Below are positions 9,036 to 17,135 of a stretch of DNA of 64,000 nucleotides, piece after piece. Positions within the stretch are counted from its first letter, which is position 1; each line of letters starts with the position of its first letter. The stretch lies in NCBI RefSeq assembly GCF_042466685.1, contig NZ_CP170448.1, forward strand, positions 3,224,001 to 3,288,000, given 5' to 3'. The stretch comes from Vreelandella sp042466685. Its GTDB lineage: Bacteria > Pseudomonadota > Gammaproteobacteria > Pseudomonadales > Halomonadaceae. The notes under the pieces were generated by a model that was given only the letters and a program-made list of their open reading frames with translations, searched no databases and was not told where the DNA came from. A program made the translations under genes and the position numbers.

Positions 9036-9425
9036 ATGAACAAACGTGACCTGGAAGCGACCTACCGTGATTACATCACCTGCCTCAATAATCAGGACTG
9101 GATGCACCTTGGCCAGTTCGTGCATGACGATGTCCGCCACAGTGGCAGGCGTCTAGGGCTTGATGGCTATCGCGCCATGCTGGAAGCCGATTACGAACAG
9201 ATACCAGATCTTCACTTCAACATTGAGCTGCTGGCCGTTGATCCACCGCATGTCGCGTGCAGGCTGCGATTCGATGTAACGCCTAAAGGTAGCTTCCTCG
9301 GCCTTGCGGTGGAGGGCAAAAAACTGATCTTTTGCGAGAACGCGTTTTACCTCTTCCATGATAATAAGATTCAGGAAGTCTGGTCGGTGATCGACAAGAC
9401 GGCGATAGAAGCTCAGCTGGATTGA
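9036..9425 (+). CDS. SnoaL-like/ester cyclase-family protein
   Basis: A 129-residue single-domain protein of the NTF2/SnoaL fold. It has the N-terminal helix LEATYRDYITCLNNQDW, then FVHDDVRHSG and LGLDGYRAMLEADYEQIPDLHF, and a C-terminal strand NKIQEVWSVIDK. Members are annotated as ester cyclases or polyketide cyclase-like proteins, but most have no known reaction. The start at 9036 has GGAAAGGAG upstream; a GTG at 8994 in frame is less likely. Its 3' end overlaps the convergent ABC-F gene by 13 bp. Confidence 0.82.
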   Translation: MNKRDLEATYRDYITCLNNQDWMHLGQFVHDDVRHSGRRLGLDGYRAMLEADYEQIPDLHFNIELLAVDPPHVACRLRFDVTPKGSFLGLAVEGKKLIFCENAFYLFHDNKIQEVWSVIDKTAIEAQLD

Positions 9426-11035
9426 GGCTCCAAATGCCACCCTTGCTCGGTTACCAGCAGGCGGTCTGTTAAGGCTAGGTTTTCCAGAAAGGCATCGTCA
9501 TGGGATACCACCACTAACGCACCTTGGTAACTGCGCAGCAGGGTTTCCAGTGCCTGTGCCGATGGCAGGTCGAGGTGGTTATTGGGCTCGTCGAGCAGCA
9601 ACAATTGCGGGGGCGAGTCGGCGTAGAGGATGCAGGCCAGTGCTCCTTTTAGGCGCTCACCGCCGCTTAGTAGCCCGCTGGGCGTGGTGATCTTCTGCGC
9701 ATCCAGGCCTAACTGGGCCAGTAGCATGCGCAGCTCACCCTCCGTCGTTGAGCGGTTAGCCCGTTGCAGCTGTTCGAGCACGGTTTTTTCCGGCTCAAGA
9801 CTCTCCAGCCGCTGATCGAGATAAGCCTTTTCTGGGGTCACCTTGCAGGTTCCGGACAATGGCTCGATTTGGCCCGCTAGCACTCGGAGCAGCGTTGATT
9901 TGCCACAGCCGTTGGGGCCAACGATACCGATGCGCTGCGGCCCTCTCAGCAGCAGGCTAATCTGACGCGTGGTTCCCATCACGAACGGTAGCTCTACCCT
10001 CTCCAACTCTACCAAACAGCGCTTAGCGACCTGATTAACGGGGATCTCATGCAAGGTGATGTGCGCCTCGTCTTCGACCTGCTTTGCGGCTTCCCGCACG
10101 CGCTGATTAAGTAGATCCCGGCTGGCCGCCTGCTTTTGGCGCAGCGCGCCGGTGGAGTTTTCGCTGCGCTCTTTCTGTCCATCCAGTATTACCTTGGCCT
10201 GATTGGCTTCCTTACCCTGCCGTTTACCGCGGGCTTGGCGTTTCTCCTGGCGTTCTCGCTGTTTGCGCATTGCCCGATCCTGGCGTTGGCGCTCCAGCTT
10301 ATGTTGATTGAGCTGATCAATCGCCGCTTGCTGCTCGTGAGCTTTCGCTTCTGCATAGAAGGTGTAGTTGCCACCGTAGCTGTGCAGCCCCAAGGGGGAA
10401 AGCTCCACAATGCGCGCCATGGATTCCAGTAGTTGCCGGTCATGACTAACTACGATCAGCCCACGCGACCAGCGCTGCAGCTGTTCGATGAGCGCTCGCC
10501 GGTTGGGTCGGTCGAGATGGTTGCTTGGCTCATCAAGAATCAGGAAATCGGCATTCGAGAGCATGGCGCCCATTAAGGCAACCCGCATGGTTTCCCCACC
10601 GCTCAGCGTGCTGGCCGGTGTGCTGGCCTCAAGATAGCCCAGGCCATTGCGTTCCAGCTCATGGCGAAATCGCTGGGGCATGTCCCAACGCTCATCCACG
10701 GCTTCGAAATCTTCCATGGCGGTACTACTACCCGCTTCGATACGCGCCAGCGCATCCAGGGTTGATTGAATACCAGCAAGCGCGGCGACAGAGACCCCCT
10801 TGGGCGGGGCTACTTGCTGGGCAAGGTAATGAACGCGACTGGGGCGCTGACAATTGCCGGTGGTAGGTGGCAATAAACCCGCGAGAATTTGGGCTAAAAC
10901 TGTTTTTCCGACACCATTGCGCCCCACTAACCCGGTCGGGCGTGTATCGAACTGCTCATGGAGGTCGGTAAAAAGCGTTATGCCATCCGACAAAACGTAG
11001 GAGACACCTTTTAAGGTGAGAGGGGTAGTGGTCAT
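9413..11035 (-). CDS. ABC-F family ATP-binding protein
   Basis: A 540-residue cytoplasmic protein with two ABC ATPase domains and no membrane segments. Domain 1 has Walker A GRNGVGKT (residues 38-45), LSGGE and LILDEPSNHLD. A highly charged linker near residues 230-300 is rich in Arg, Lys and Gln. Domain 2 has GPNGCGKST, LLSGGE and LLLDEPNNHLD. ABC-F proteins (Uup, YheS, EttA, antibiotic-protection factors) bind the ribosome E site through the linker. The short N-terminus and arrangement resemble the YheS/Uup side of the family, but the exact subfamily is unresolved. Confidence 0.9.
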   Translation of the reverse strand: MTTTPLTLKGVSYVLSDGITLFTDLHEQFDTRPTGLVGRNGVGKTVLAQILAGLLPPTTGNCQRPSRVHYLAQQVAPPKGVSVAALAGIQSTLDALARIEAGSSTAMEDFEAVDERWDMPQRFRHELERNGLGYLEASTPASTLSGGETMRVALMGAMLSNADFLILDEPSNHLDRPNRRALIEQLQRWSRGLIVVSHDRQLLESMARIVELSPLGLHSYGGNYTFYAEAKAHEQQAAIDQLNQHKLERQRQDRAMRKQRERQEKRQARGKRQGKEANQAKVILDGQKERSENSTGALRQKQAASRDLLNQRVREAAKQVEDEAHITLHEIPVNQVAKRCLVELERVELPFVMGTTRQISLLLRGPQRIGIVGPNGCGKSTLLRVLAGQIEPLSGTCKVTPEKAYLDQRLESLEPEKTVLEQLQRANRSTTEGELRMLLAQLGLDAQKITTPSGLLSGGERLKGALACILYADSPPQLLLLDEPNNHLDLPSAQALETLLRSYQGALVVVSHDDAFLENLALTDRLLVTEQGWHLEPQSS

Positions 11036-11209
11036 AGTTGATTCCAGCGATGCCGAGTTCTCCCCCTGGGTCAGGGGCTAATGGAGACTGGCCGTCATTG
11101 CAACGGCGGGCATCAATGGTTCATTGGACAACTACCTCTGTTTAGCATGGAAAGGATCACTACAATACAAATAATGATAGCGAACCGACAAAGGGATGGC
11201 CATCCTAGT

Positions 11210-11647
11210 CTAGGTATTTGCATTATCCCCATTAACAAACGAGTAAAGCAAAATATCGGATCGGTAGGCCCAGCCTTGGTTTGACCAGAACTGCTGGGCG
11301 GCTTCGTTCTCGGGGAGAATCATTAGGTGTGATTTCAGGATGCCTTCATGCTTCAACGCTTCCAGGCAGAGGTCTACCAACCGCGTGGCGATGCCTAACC
11401 GGCGATGGGAATCCGCCACCGATAAGTGCTGAACATAACCGCGCTTGCCATCGTGGCCCGCCATGATCGTTCCCACCAGCTCCCCTTCTCTTTCTCCTTC
11501 TGCCACAAAGCTCAGACCGGGGTTACGCAGCAGGTATTTCTCAATGCCTTCCCGTGAATCGGCGTTGCGCAGCCGCACGCCTTCACTTTCGCTCCACAGG
11601 GCAATGGCGGCTTCGTAATCGTTGATGGTCATGGTGCGGTAGTGCAT
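11210..11647 (-). CDS. GNAT-family N-acetyltransferase
   Basis: A 145-residue acetyltransferase with one GNAT domain. TINDYEAAIALWSE starts the fold; the acetyl-CoA pyrophosphate loop is seen as HLSVADSHRRLGIATRLVD (Q/RxxGxG/A type), followed by LPENEAAQQFWSNQGW. The start at 11647 places an ATG 10 bp after the HxlR stop, with GAGAG upstream; a longer reading from 11686 would overlap HxlR. Substrate is unknown. It is probably the second gene of the HxlR transcript. Confidence 0.85.
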   Translation of the reverse strand: MHYRTMTINDYEAAIALWSESEGVRLRNADSREGIEKYLLRNPGLSFVAEGEREGELVGTIMAGHDGKRGYVQHLSVADSHRRLGIATRLVDLCLEALKHEGILKSHLMILPENEAAQQFWSNQGWAYRSDILLYSFVNGDNANT

Positions 11648-11657
11648 CAGGCGGCTC

Positions 11658-12032
11658 TCATTGGATGGTGGTATCGTCTTGTTCATTCTGCTGGGCAGGG
11701 TGGTTGAAGTGCTCCTTCTGCTCTGCCCATTTAAGCAAGGCATCCAGCGCCGGACAGAGCGTTTGCCCCCATTCGGTCAGGCGGTACTCCACTTTTGGCG
11801 GCACCTGGGGATAAACCTTTCGGGCCACAATGCCATCCGCCTCCAGTTGGCGCAGCTGTTGGGCCAGCATTTTCTGGGAAATGTCAGGGATGAGTTTTCC
11901 GAAATCGGAGTAGCGCTGCACTTTTCCATCGAACAGATGAAAGAGAATAATGAGCTTCCAGCGCCCTTCCAGCATTTTTAATACATTTTCCACATCGCTT
12001 GCGGCGCTAGCGGGCGTATAAATCTTTCTCAT
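11658..12032 (-). CDS. HxlR-family transcriptional regulator
   Basis: A 124-residue winged-helix regulator. The family pattern is clear: VLKMLEGRWKLIILFHLFDG, RYSDFGKLIPDISQKMLAQQL, LRQLEADGIVARKVYPQVPP and KVEYRLTEWG. Most HxlR relatives begin with a Cys-containing N-terminus involved in redox or electrophile sensing, but no cysteine occurs there in this protein; one appears only near the C-terminus (LCPALDALL). The divergent gene pair SnoaL-SDR starts 90 bp away and is the likely target. Confidence 0.9.
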   Translation of the reverse strand: MRKIYTPASAASDVENVLKMLEGRWKLIILFHLFDGKVQRYSDFGKLIPDISQKMLAQQLRQLEADGIVARKVYPQVPPKVEYRLTEWGQTLCPALDALLKWAEQKEHFNHPAQQNEQDDTTIQ

Positions 12033-12122
12033 GGGTAAGCCACTTACCTTTTTGTGCGTTCTTGATAACGCGTCAACCTAGGCAGAATATTCTCTCACAT
12101 TACCTTGCGAGAGATGATCATC

Positions 12123-12449
12123 ATGAGCTTGTCACTGCCAGACGCGATCACCATTTACTTCACCATCAGCAACGGTGCGGATGCCTCCCACATTGCGAAT
12201 TGCTTCACTCAAGATGCCTGTGTGTTTGACGAAGGAGAGACACATCGCGGGCACACCGCTATTCAATCATGGCTGCGCGCCACCCGTGCCAAGATTGTGT
12301 ATCGCGTCCAGCCGGTCAGTGTTTCCCATCAAGACAACACGGTGGTGGTTGCTGCCACCGTGACCGGCGACTTCCCCGGCAGCCCGGTACAACTGGATCA
12401 CACTTTTCAGCTTGCCGATGCGCAAATCCAGTCATTGGAGATTCACTAA
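12123..12449 (+). CDS. SnoaL/NTF2-like protein
   Basis: A 108-residue NTF2-fold protein: LPDAITIYFTISNGADASHI, CFTQDACVFDEGETHRGHTA and IQSWLRATRAKI match small SnoaL-like proteins of the nuclear transport factor 2 superfamily. The ATG at 12123 follows GAGAG by about 9 nt; further in-frame starts exist upstream. It overlaps the SDR start by one base (TAATG), so both are translated from one transcript. Function is unknown, possibly acting with the SDR on the same small molecule. Confidence 0.78.
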   Translation: MSLSLPDAITIYFTISNGADASHIANCFTQDACVFDEGETHRGHTAIQSWLRATRAKIVYRVQPVSVSHQDNTVVVAATVTGDFPGSPVQLDHTFQLADAQIQSLEIH

Positions 12450-13222
12450 TGAACCTGAACTTGAACGGGCGACGCGTATTGATCACCGGTGGTAGCAAAG
12501 GGGTTGGCGCTGCCGTGGTGGCACTCTTTCGCGAGGAAGGCGCGCAAGTGCTAATAACCGCCCGTACTCGCCCCGCCGACCTGCCCGATGAGCTGTTTGT
12601 AACCGCTGACCTAACGACGGCCGAAGGCTGTTCCTCGGTGGCCGATGCGGTCAACGAACGCTTGGGTGGCGTGGATATTATCGTTCATGTGCTGGGTGGC
12701 TCATCCGCGCCCGGCGGTGGATTCGCAGCCCTTGGGGAGGAGGAGTGGCAGCGTGAGCTCGACATCAACCTGTTTCCCGCCGTACGGCTGGATCGTGCCC
12801 TACTGCCCGGCATGCTTGCCCAGGGCGATGGAGTGATTATCCACGTGACCTCCATTCAGCGTGAGCTCCCCCTGCCCGAATCGACCACGGCTTACGCGGC
12901 GGCCAAGGCGGCGCTATCCACCTATAGCAAGAGCTTGTCAAAAGAGGTGTCACCCAAAGGGGTGCGTGTGGTTCGGGTGTCGCCGGGCTGGATCGAGACG
13001 GAAGCCGCCGTTGCGCTGGCCGAGCGGATTGCCCAAGATGCAGGCACCGATTACGCAGGCGGCAAACAGATCATCATGAATTCGCTGGGCGGCATCCCGA
13101 TTGGCCGCCCTTCAAAGCCTTCTGAAGTAGCCAACCTGATTGCGTTTCTGGCCTCACCGCTGGCGGCTACCATCACGGGTACGGAATATGTGATTGATGG
13201 TGGTACTGTGCCTGTTGCTTGA
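12449..13222 (+). CDS. Short-chain dehydrogenase/reductase
   Basis: A 257-residue classical SDR. NAD(P) binding is shown by TGGSKGVGAA (Rossmann TGxxxGxG), the structural motif VHVLGGSS in place of NNAG, the catalytic Ser at IHVTSIQ, and the YAAAKAAL pair (YxxxK). The C-terminal TGTEYVIDGGTVP is typical of oxidoreductases of the 3-oxoacyl-ACP-reductase-like group. The ATG overlaps the SnoaL stop (TAATG). Placed opposite HxlR, it probably reduces or oxidises a carbonyl compound under HxlR control; the substrate is unknown. Confidence 0.9.
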   Translation: MNLNLNGRRVLITGGSKGVGAAVVALFREEGAQVLITARTRPADLPDELFVTADLTTAEGCSSVADAVNERLGGVDIIVHVLGGSSAPGGGFAALGEEEWQRELDINLFPAVRLDRALLPGMLAQGDGVIIHVTSIQRELPLPESTTAYAAAKAALSTYSKSLSKEVSPKGVRVVRVSPGWIETEAAVALAERIAQDAGTDYAGGKQIIMNSLGGIPIGRPSKPSEVANLIAFLASPLAATITGTEYVIDGGTVPVA

Positions 13223-13283
13223 GGGTGGTAGGAAATTGAGATCGCCTAGTTTATATCGCTAATATCGGTGCTCTCGACTGGCC

Positions 13284-13643
13284 TTAGCCCCGTCCCTCTG
13301 ACCACACGGCAAACTCGTTGCCGCTGGGTTCAGTAAAGTGAAAACGGAAGCCTCCGGGAAACTCAAAAATCGGCTTTACGATCTCGCCGCCATTGCCCAC
13401 CACCTTGGTGTAGGTCTCTTCCAACTGAGCACTATAAAACACCAGCAAGGCGGCGCCGTTGTCGGTACGGCTGCAGGCGTCCGCCTGGTAGAAGCCGCCA
13501 TCCAAGCCCTGGTTGGAAAACGCACTGTATTCCAGGCCGTAGTCGGTGAACTCCCAGCCAAACACCGCTGAGAAAAAGGTTTTAGTGGCGTTCAAGTCCT
13601 TGGCGGTAAGCTCGACGTAGTTGAGCTTTTCACGCTGGTTCAT
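13284..13643 (-). CDS. VOC-family (glyoxalase/bleomycin-resistance fold) protein, copy 1
   Basis: A 119-residue single VOC domain: KLNYVELTAKDLNATKTFF, VFGWEFTDYG, SAFSNQGLDGGFYQ, LVFYSAQLEETYTKV and FEFPGGFRFHFTEPSGNEFA. Such proteins are usually dimeric metalloenzymes or ligand-binding proteins without assigned substrate. It is clearly paralogous to the protein at 22924-23274 (most positions identical by eye). It sits downstream of a decayed small membrane-protein gene, the same order as at the second locus. Confidence 0.88.
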   Translation of the reverse strand: MNQREKLNYVELTAKDLNATKTFFSAVFGWEFTDYGLEYSAFSNQGLDGGFYQADACSRTDNGAALLVFYSAQLEETYTKVVGNGGEIVKPIFEFPGGFRFHFTEPSGNEFAVWSEGRG

Positions 13644-13685
13644 GCCCTGCTCCTTTGTTTTGTTGTGCTTTTTGATCCTGGCTTT

Positions 13686-14034
13686 TTAATCATCACCCTG
13701 CCCCAAGCCGATGTCCAGGCGCATCGCTTGGAGGCCGTCGAACTCGGCGCTTACCTCGTCTGAAAACACCGGGTGCCCTTACACCGCTAAATCCAGCGCG
13801 AGCACAACTAACGTGATAAAAGCTTTTTCATCGCGTTTCTCAAGTTGTCAGAACGTTGCGGTGTTCACCACCCGCCACCCCCTCTCCCTCCGCGAACGAG
13901 GGGATGATGCCGCTGGCTGGATCCACCGCCGCCACCAGCGCCTCACGCACCCGGCCCACCAGCGGGTGATCCTCGCGGTCGGCAAGCAGGAAGGCCAATG
14001 CCAGCACAATCATCAGTGAAAAGAGCTTTCCCAT
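13686..14034 (-). pseudogene. Decayed copy of the small membrane protein at 23319-23639
   Basis: The 5' end (14034 inward) still encodes MGKLFSLMIVLALAFLLA, matching MGKLFSLVLLVVLGY of the intact paralogue. The 3' end encodes LALDLAV-stop-GHPVFSDEVSAEFDGLQAM up to GLGQGDD-stop, matching TLDLIVQGHPLFSDEVSVEF and GIGFGQ. The two ends are in different frames, the middle is replaced by unrelated sequence, and a Gln codon has become TAA. An open reading of 64 codons (13840-14034) remains but has lost the conserved domain. The gene is therefore broken by frameshift, rearrangement and nonsense mutation. Confidence 0.82.
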
Positions 14035-14087
14035 GCCGAATACTTGGCGGTGTTCACTATCGTTAGGCCATCATTGCACAGTCGATG

Positions 14088-14106
14088 AGCAATTATGTAC
14101 AAGCAT
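14088..14106. promoter_or_regulatory. 19-bp motif, copy 1 of 3
   Basis: AGCAATTATGTACAAGCAT occurs here, identically at 21325-21343, and with 16 of 19 bases at 34261-34279. Here it lies about 54 bp upstream of the start of the decayed small membrane-protein gene. The other copies also lie roughly 20-55 bp before start codons. It is a candidate operator for a shared regulator, which is inference. The rest of 14035-14216 shows no gene. Confidence 0.45.
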
Positions 14107-14216
14107 CCGTGGCGCTAACGATTGGGTTTGCGCATGTGTGGCGGCCACTTACCAGCGCTTAGCACCCACGTACTATCTATTGAGTTGCTAGTGGGAGGCT
14201 TTTATCGACTGAAAAA

Positions 14217-15176
14217 TCAGAAGTCCTTAGCCAGAAAGGATTCAAGATTCAACTCGGGATACTGCTTCGCCACATTCGCAACGTCATTGCGTGTTTCTTC
14301 TATTATCCACTCCCGAACCTGCTTGGCTGCATCGCTTAGCGGCTTCTTACGTGAGTGAACCAGGTGGCATAGCCGCTCGGTGGCAATCGCGGTTGGTGTG
14401 GCGGGAACAAGCGAGCCGGTCTCCAGCCAGTGGGATGTGATATTCAGCCAGCCGATGGCGATACCCTGGCCCAGCAGGGCCGCCTGGATCACGACGGCAT
14501 AGTCCGAAAAAACCAGTGAATGCGTCGTTCCATAAGCCTGCAGATGGAAATTGGGCAAAAGCTCAAACCAGTCTATGCGGCTATCGCTGAGGCTAATCAG
14601 GGTGGTGGAGACATCGTTACCGGACGATTCGAGCTGCTGCTTTCGATAGGCCGGACTGCAGACCGGTACCAATATCTCCGGCAGTATCAACGAGGCATCA
14701 TGCAGAATGTCCTCCCCCGTAACAAAGCGAATCCCCAGGTCAACATCCTCGACCGAGCCGCTGACCGCCCCCGATATCAGCTGAAAGCGCAGATCGATAT
14801 GGGGTAGCTGCGCCTGCAGCCTGTGCATGCGCGGCATCAGCCAATGGGTGGTGAAGGCGGTTGACACCGATAGCGTGACGGTTTCAAGCCCGGTGCTGCG
14901 CGCCCGAATTTCCTGAATCGCCGCTTCGATATTATGAAAGCCGTCGACCACGCCTTGGTAAAGTATCTCGCCACTCTCGGTCAGCTCGGTTTTACCGGGC
15001 GTACGCAAGAACAGTTTGACCTCCAGATACTCCTCCAGAAGCGCCAGCATGCGGCTGACCGCCGGCTGGGTCACCCCCAGCTCGGCAGCGGCTTTGGTGA
15101 AGTTACCGCAGCGGGCCGCTGACTCAAAAACAAACAGGGCGTTGGCACTGGGTAGTTGACGGCGCAATGTAGGCAT
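14217..15176 (-). CDS. LysR-family regulator, GcvA-like, of the adjacent ABC operon
   Basis: A 319-residue LysR regulator. The N-terminus RRQLPSANALFVFESAARCG, with AAAELGVTQPAVSRMLALLE as the helix-turn-helix, is typical of the GcvA/TrpI-like branch. The effector domain contains FTTHWLMPRMHRLQAQLPHI and DLGIRFVTG. It is divergent from the ABC transporter operon that begins 110 bp away and is the natural candidate to sense its substrate, probably an amine or amino acid. The C-terminus is somewhat longer than usual. Confidence 0.9.
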   Translation of the reverse strand: MPTLRRQLPSANALFVFESAARCGNFTKAAAELGVTQPAVSRMLALLEEYLEVKLFLRTPGKTELTESGEILYQGVVDGFHNIEAAIQEIRARSTGLETVTLSVSTAFTTHWLMPRMHRLQAQLPHIDLRFQLISGAVSGSVEDVDLGIRFVTGEDILHDASLILPEILVPVCSPAYRKQQLESSGNDVSTTLISLSDSRIDWFELLPNFHLQAYGTTHSLVFSDYAVVIQAALLGQGIAIGWLNITSHWLETGSLVPATPTAIATERLCHLVHSRKKPLSDAAKQVREWIIEETRNDVANVAKQYPELNLESFLAKDF

Positions 15177-15286
15177 AATTTCAGGTTATGCCAACGCCAA
15201 GAATTTCGCAATTGTCCGCGAACACCTTATCTGCTGTACTCAATGACAACCGATAGGCATTAAAACAATGAAAGGTGATACCCCCT

Positions 15287-16396
15287 ATGGATGAGCGAGA
15301 GAGTGTGGGTGTTGCCATACGCTCCATCAGTAAGCGTTATGGCAGCACGGTAGCCCTGAAGGATATAACCTTAACTATTGAGCCGGGGGAGTTTGTGTCG
15401 CTACTGGGCCCTTCGGGCTCGGGTAAAACGACCTTGCTTGGGGCCTTGGGTGGCTTCGTAATGCCCTCTTCAGGGTCGGTGTGGGTCGGCGATCAAGACA
15501 TGACCTATATGCCGCCACACAAGCGCAATATCGGCATCGTCTTTCAGAGTTACGCACTCTTTCCGCATATGAGCGTTGGCGAGAACGTCGCCTTTCCCCT
15601 TCGCGCTCGTCGCCTTCCCAAGTCAACGTGGCCAGAACGCGTTAAACAGGCGCTAGCCATGGTCGAATTAGATGGCTATCAGGATCGTGGGGTGTCGCAA
15701 CTTTCGGGTGGCCAACGACAGCGGGTCGCTCTGGCCAGGGCGATAGTGTTCGAGCCACGGCTGATTCTAATGGACGAACCCCTGTCGGCACTGGATAAAC
15801 AGCTGCGCGAGACGATGCAGATAGAACTGCGCCGCTTACACCGCAAGCTGGGGGCCACTGTGGTTTATGTGACTCACGACCAGCGTGAGGCGCTGACCAT
15901 GAGTGACCGGGTGGCAATCCTTAAGGATGGTGAGCTGGTTCAGATCGGCGCTCCCGAGACCCTGCACAACAATCCTAAAGACTCTTTTGTGGCCAGCTTT
16001 ATCGGAGACTCTACCCTGCTCCCGGTGACCCGTATTGATGAGCACAGTGTCCGGCTCGGCAATCACACGCTGCGTTCTGCCAAGCCCATCGCTCCCCATG
16101 CTGAGCTACTGCTGGCCATTCAAACCGAAAAACTGCTGATCGATGATGGCAGCCATGATCCGGGGGTCAATCGCCTGCCATGCCGGGTCATTGAGGCCGT
16201 GTACCAGGGCGATAGCCTGCGACTGTTCCTTGAACTGGAAGACGGCACCTCTATCAGTCTGCGTCAACCCAGCCACCACGCCGCAAGGCGACAGATTCCA
16301 CCGCTCGGCGAGCGCTTGAGCGTGGTACTGCATCCAGAGGACACCATCATCGTGCCTCGTGCGGGATGCCCCACTCCGGCAACAAACGTTGCCTGA
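15287..16396 (+). CDS. potA: Spermidine/putrescine-type ABC transporter ATP-binding protein
   Basis: A 369-residue ATPase of the PotA/FbpC type that powers import by the two permeases downstream. Seen motifs: Walker A GPSGSGKTT near residues 41-49, Q-loop FQSYALFPHMSV, signature LSGGQRQRVALARAI, Walker B LILMDEPLSALDK and the H-loop YVTHDQREALTMSDR. A C-terminal TOBE-like region follows. The ATG at 15287 has AAAGGTG upstream; a GTG at 15275 is an alternative. It is the first gene of a six-gene operon; polyamine versus opine or betaine-type substrate is not decided. Confidence 0.9.
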   Translation: MDERESVGVAIRSISKRYGSTVALKDITLTIEPGEFVSLLGPSGSGKTTLLGALGGFVMPSSGSVWVGDQDMTYMPPHKRNIGIVFQSYALFPHMSVGENVAFPLRARRLPKSTWPERVKQALAMVELDGYQDRGVSQLSGGQRQRVALARAIVFEPRLILMDEPLSALDKQLRETMQIELRRLHRKLGATVVYVTHDQREALTMSDRVAILKDGELVQIGAPETLHNNPKDSFVASFIGDSTLLPVTRIDEHSVRLGNHTLRSAKPIAPHAELLLAIQTEKLLIDDGSHDPGVNRLPCRVIEAVYQGDSLRLFLELEDGTSISLRQPSHHAARRQIPPLGERLSVVLHPEDTIIVPRAGCPTPATNVA

Positions 16397-16435
16397 CATA
16401 ACTGCGCAGTAATAAAACAGGAGTCATAGCCGATC

Positions 16436-17134
16436 ATGGAACTTTCCAACTTTAAAGTTCTGACATTTGATGTCGTGGGCACGCTGATCGATTTCGAGAG
16501 AGGTGTACTGGAAGCGATTCGGCAACTTGGTGGGGCTGCGGCCCTGGATCTGGACGACAACACTATTTTCGAGGCCTACAAGCGCGGGCGTGACCGCTAC
16601 CCAGGCCGCTCGAGCAGTGCCATGGCAGATGTCTACCTCTCGCTGGCGGAGGAGTTGAAACTGCCTGCCGACACCACCTCGGCCGACGCCTTTCAGTTGG
16701 CGGTGCTGCGTTGGCCCGCTTTTGAGGATTCAGTAGCGGCGCTGAAACGCCTACGTAAGCACTATCGCCTGGTAGCAATGACCAATGCCGATCGCACCGC
16801 GTTCTCTTGCTACTCGCATATTCTCGATGACCCCTTCGACGATAGCGTAACCTGCGACGAGACTGGCGTTGCTAAGCCCAACCCCCAATTCTTCGCCTAC
16901 AATCGCGGTCGTCAGGCGGCCCACGGCTATAAGTTCTCGGAAATACTGCACGTCGCCCAGAGCCAGCACCACGACATCGGCATTGCCAAGGAGCTGGGTT
17001 ACACCACCTGCTGGATAGAGCGTCGCCAAGGGCAAACGGGGTTCGGCGGCACGCCGGAGCCAAAACAGCTCACGACACCGGATTTCCACTTCCCCACCCT
17101 TAAAGCGTTGGCCGACGCCGTAGAGAAGGTGTGA
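16436..17134 (+). CDS. HAD-superfamily hydrolase in the amine transporter operon
   Basis: A 232-residue HAD hydrolase related to type II haloacid dehalogenases. It has nucleophile loop LTFDVVGTLIDF (Asp near residue 11), AMTNADRTAF (motif II), GVAKPNPQFFAYNR (motif III lysine) and HVAQSQHHDIGIAKELGYTT (motif IV Asp). The AQS-HD form of motif IV occurs in catabolic relatives that are probably not dehalogenases. It is encoded between the ATPase and the FAD oxidoreductase, one base from the latter, so it likely acts on the imported compound or its oxidation product. Confidence 0.83.
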   Translation: MELSNFKVLTFDVVGTLIDFERGVLEAIRQLGGAAALDLDDNTIFEAYKRGRDRYPGRSSSAMADVYLSLAEELKLPADTTSADAFQLAVLRWPAFEDSVAALKRLRKHYRLVAMTNADRTAFSCYSHILDDPFDDSVTCDETGVAKPNPQFFAYNRGRQAAHGYKFSEILHVAQSQHHDIGIAKELGYTTCWIERRQGQTGFGGTPEPKQLTTPDFHFPTLKALADAVEKV

Positions 17135-17135
17135 T

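Noticed and set aside
11194..11205. 12-bp palindrome GGATGGCCATCC near the GNAT 3' end
   Set aside because: Lies past two convergent or unrelated features with no gene start nearby; likely chance.
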